Shown: positions 13,935 to 14,016 of the stretch, in pieces
Layout: the number at the start of each line of letters is the position of its first letter
Numbering within the stretch: position 1 is the first letter of the stretch
From: Euzebyaceae bacterium
GTDB taxonomy: Bacteria > Actinomycetota > Nitriliruptoria > Euzebyales > Egibacteraceae
DNA length: 14,016 bases
Direction of reading: 5' to 3'
Assembly: GCA_013696915.1 (NCBI GenBank)
Contig: JACCXR010000053.1
Location: forward strand, 1 to 14,016
Made by a program: the position numbers and the translations under genes
Notes under the pieces: model-generated
What the model saw: only the letters and a program-made list of their open reading frames with translations
Databases searched by the model: none
What the model was told of the DNA's origin: nothing

Positions 13935-14016
13935 CCGCGCAGCCGGGAGGCGGGCGCGAGGGTGACGGCGGCGCCGGCGCGGAGGCAGAGGGGGGCGCGC
14001 CGGCGGAGGGCGGTGT
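13931..14016 (+). CDS. Start of the next arginine gene, probably argJ (cut by window end)
   Basis: A frame begins at GTG 13931, overlapping the argC stop by 4 bases, and stays open to the window end (28 full codons). The visible part starts MTAQPGGGREGDGG and is a Gly/Ala/Glu-rich low-complexity stretch with no recognisable domain. argJ (glutamate N-acetyltransferase) is the usual gene after argC in actinobacteria, so the identity rests on position only. If it is ArgJ, it has an unusual disordered N-terminal extension, or the true start lies beyond the window. Confidence 0.5.
   Translation, partial: MTAQPGGGREGDGGAGAEAEGGAPAEGG

Overview
The window is very GC-rich DNA carrying housekeeping genes, all on the + strand, with GTG, TTG and even ATC starts and many 4-base stop/start overlaps. 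Gene order and protein sequences (bifunctional RibBA, an actinobacterial-type IF-3, a DUF1844 gene next to infC, a TTGAAC/TATAGT promoter before argC) point to an actinomycete-type bacterium (Actinomycetota), possibly a deep-branching class. The class is inference, because no rRNA or other marker for it is present.

Region 1 (1-3206) is a riboflavin operon: the 3' part of ribD, then ribE, ribBA and ribH, each abutting or overlapping the previous gene. Together they convert GTP and ribulose-5-phosphate to riboflavin. The operon start, and any FMN riboswitch, lies before the window. Region 2 (3207-5362) is looser and more variable: a 340-base gap holding a 66-bp imperfect direct duplication, a prepilin peptidase gene, and a gene for an exported protein of unknown function whose base composition and codon use differ from the neighbours.

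Region 3 (5363-12850) is the translation cluster: a DUF1844 gene, then a long structured leader with its own promoter and an intrinsic terminator, then infC (with an ATC start), rpmI, rplT, a SpoU/TrmH-type RNA methyltransferase, a soluble PAS histidine kinase, pheS and pheT. From rplT onward the genes are separated by at most 15 bases or overlap, so transcripts that pass the leader terminator probably continue through pheT. Region 4 (12851-14016) begins arginine biosynthesis: a compact promoter overlapped by a candidate ArgR operator, argC, and the first 28 codons of the next gene, probably argJ.

Most of the window is ordinary core metabolism and translation. The parts that stand out are the infC leader (a probable attenuator with interlocking helices), the histidine kinase translationally coupled to pheS, and the atypical exported protein at 4398-5201. 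I saw no mobile element, CRISPR array, tRNA or rRNA gene.
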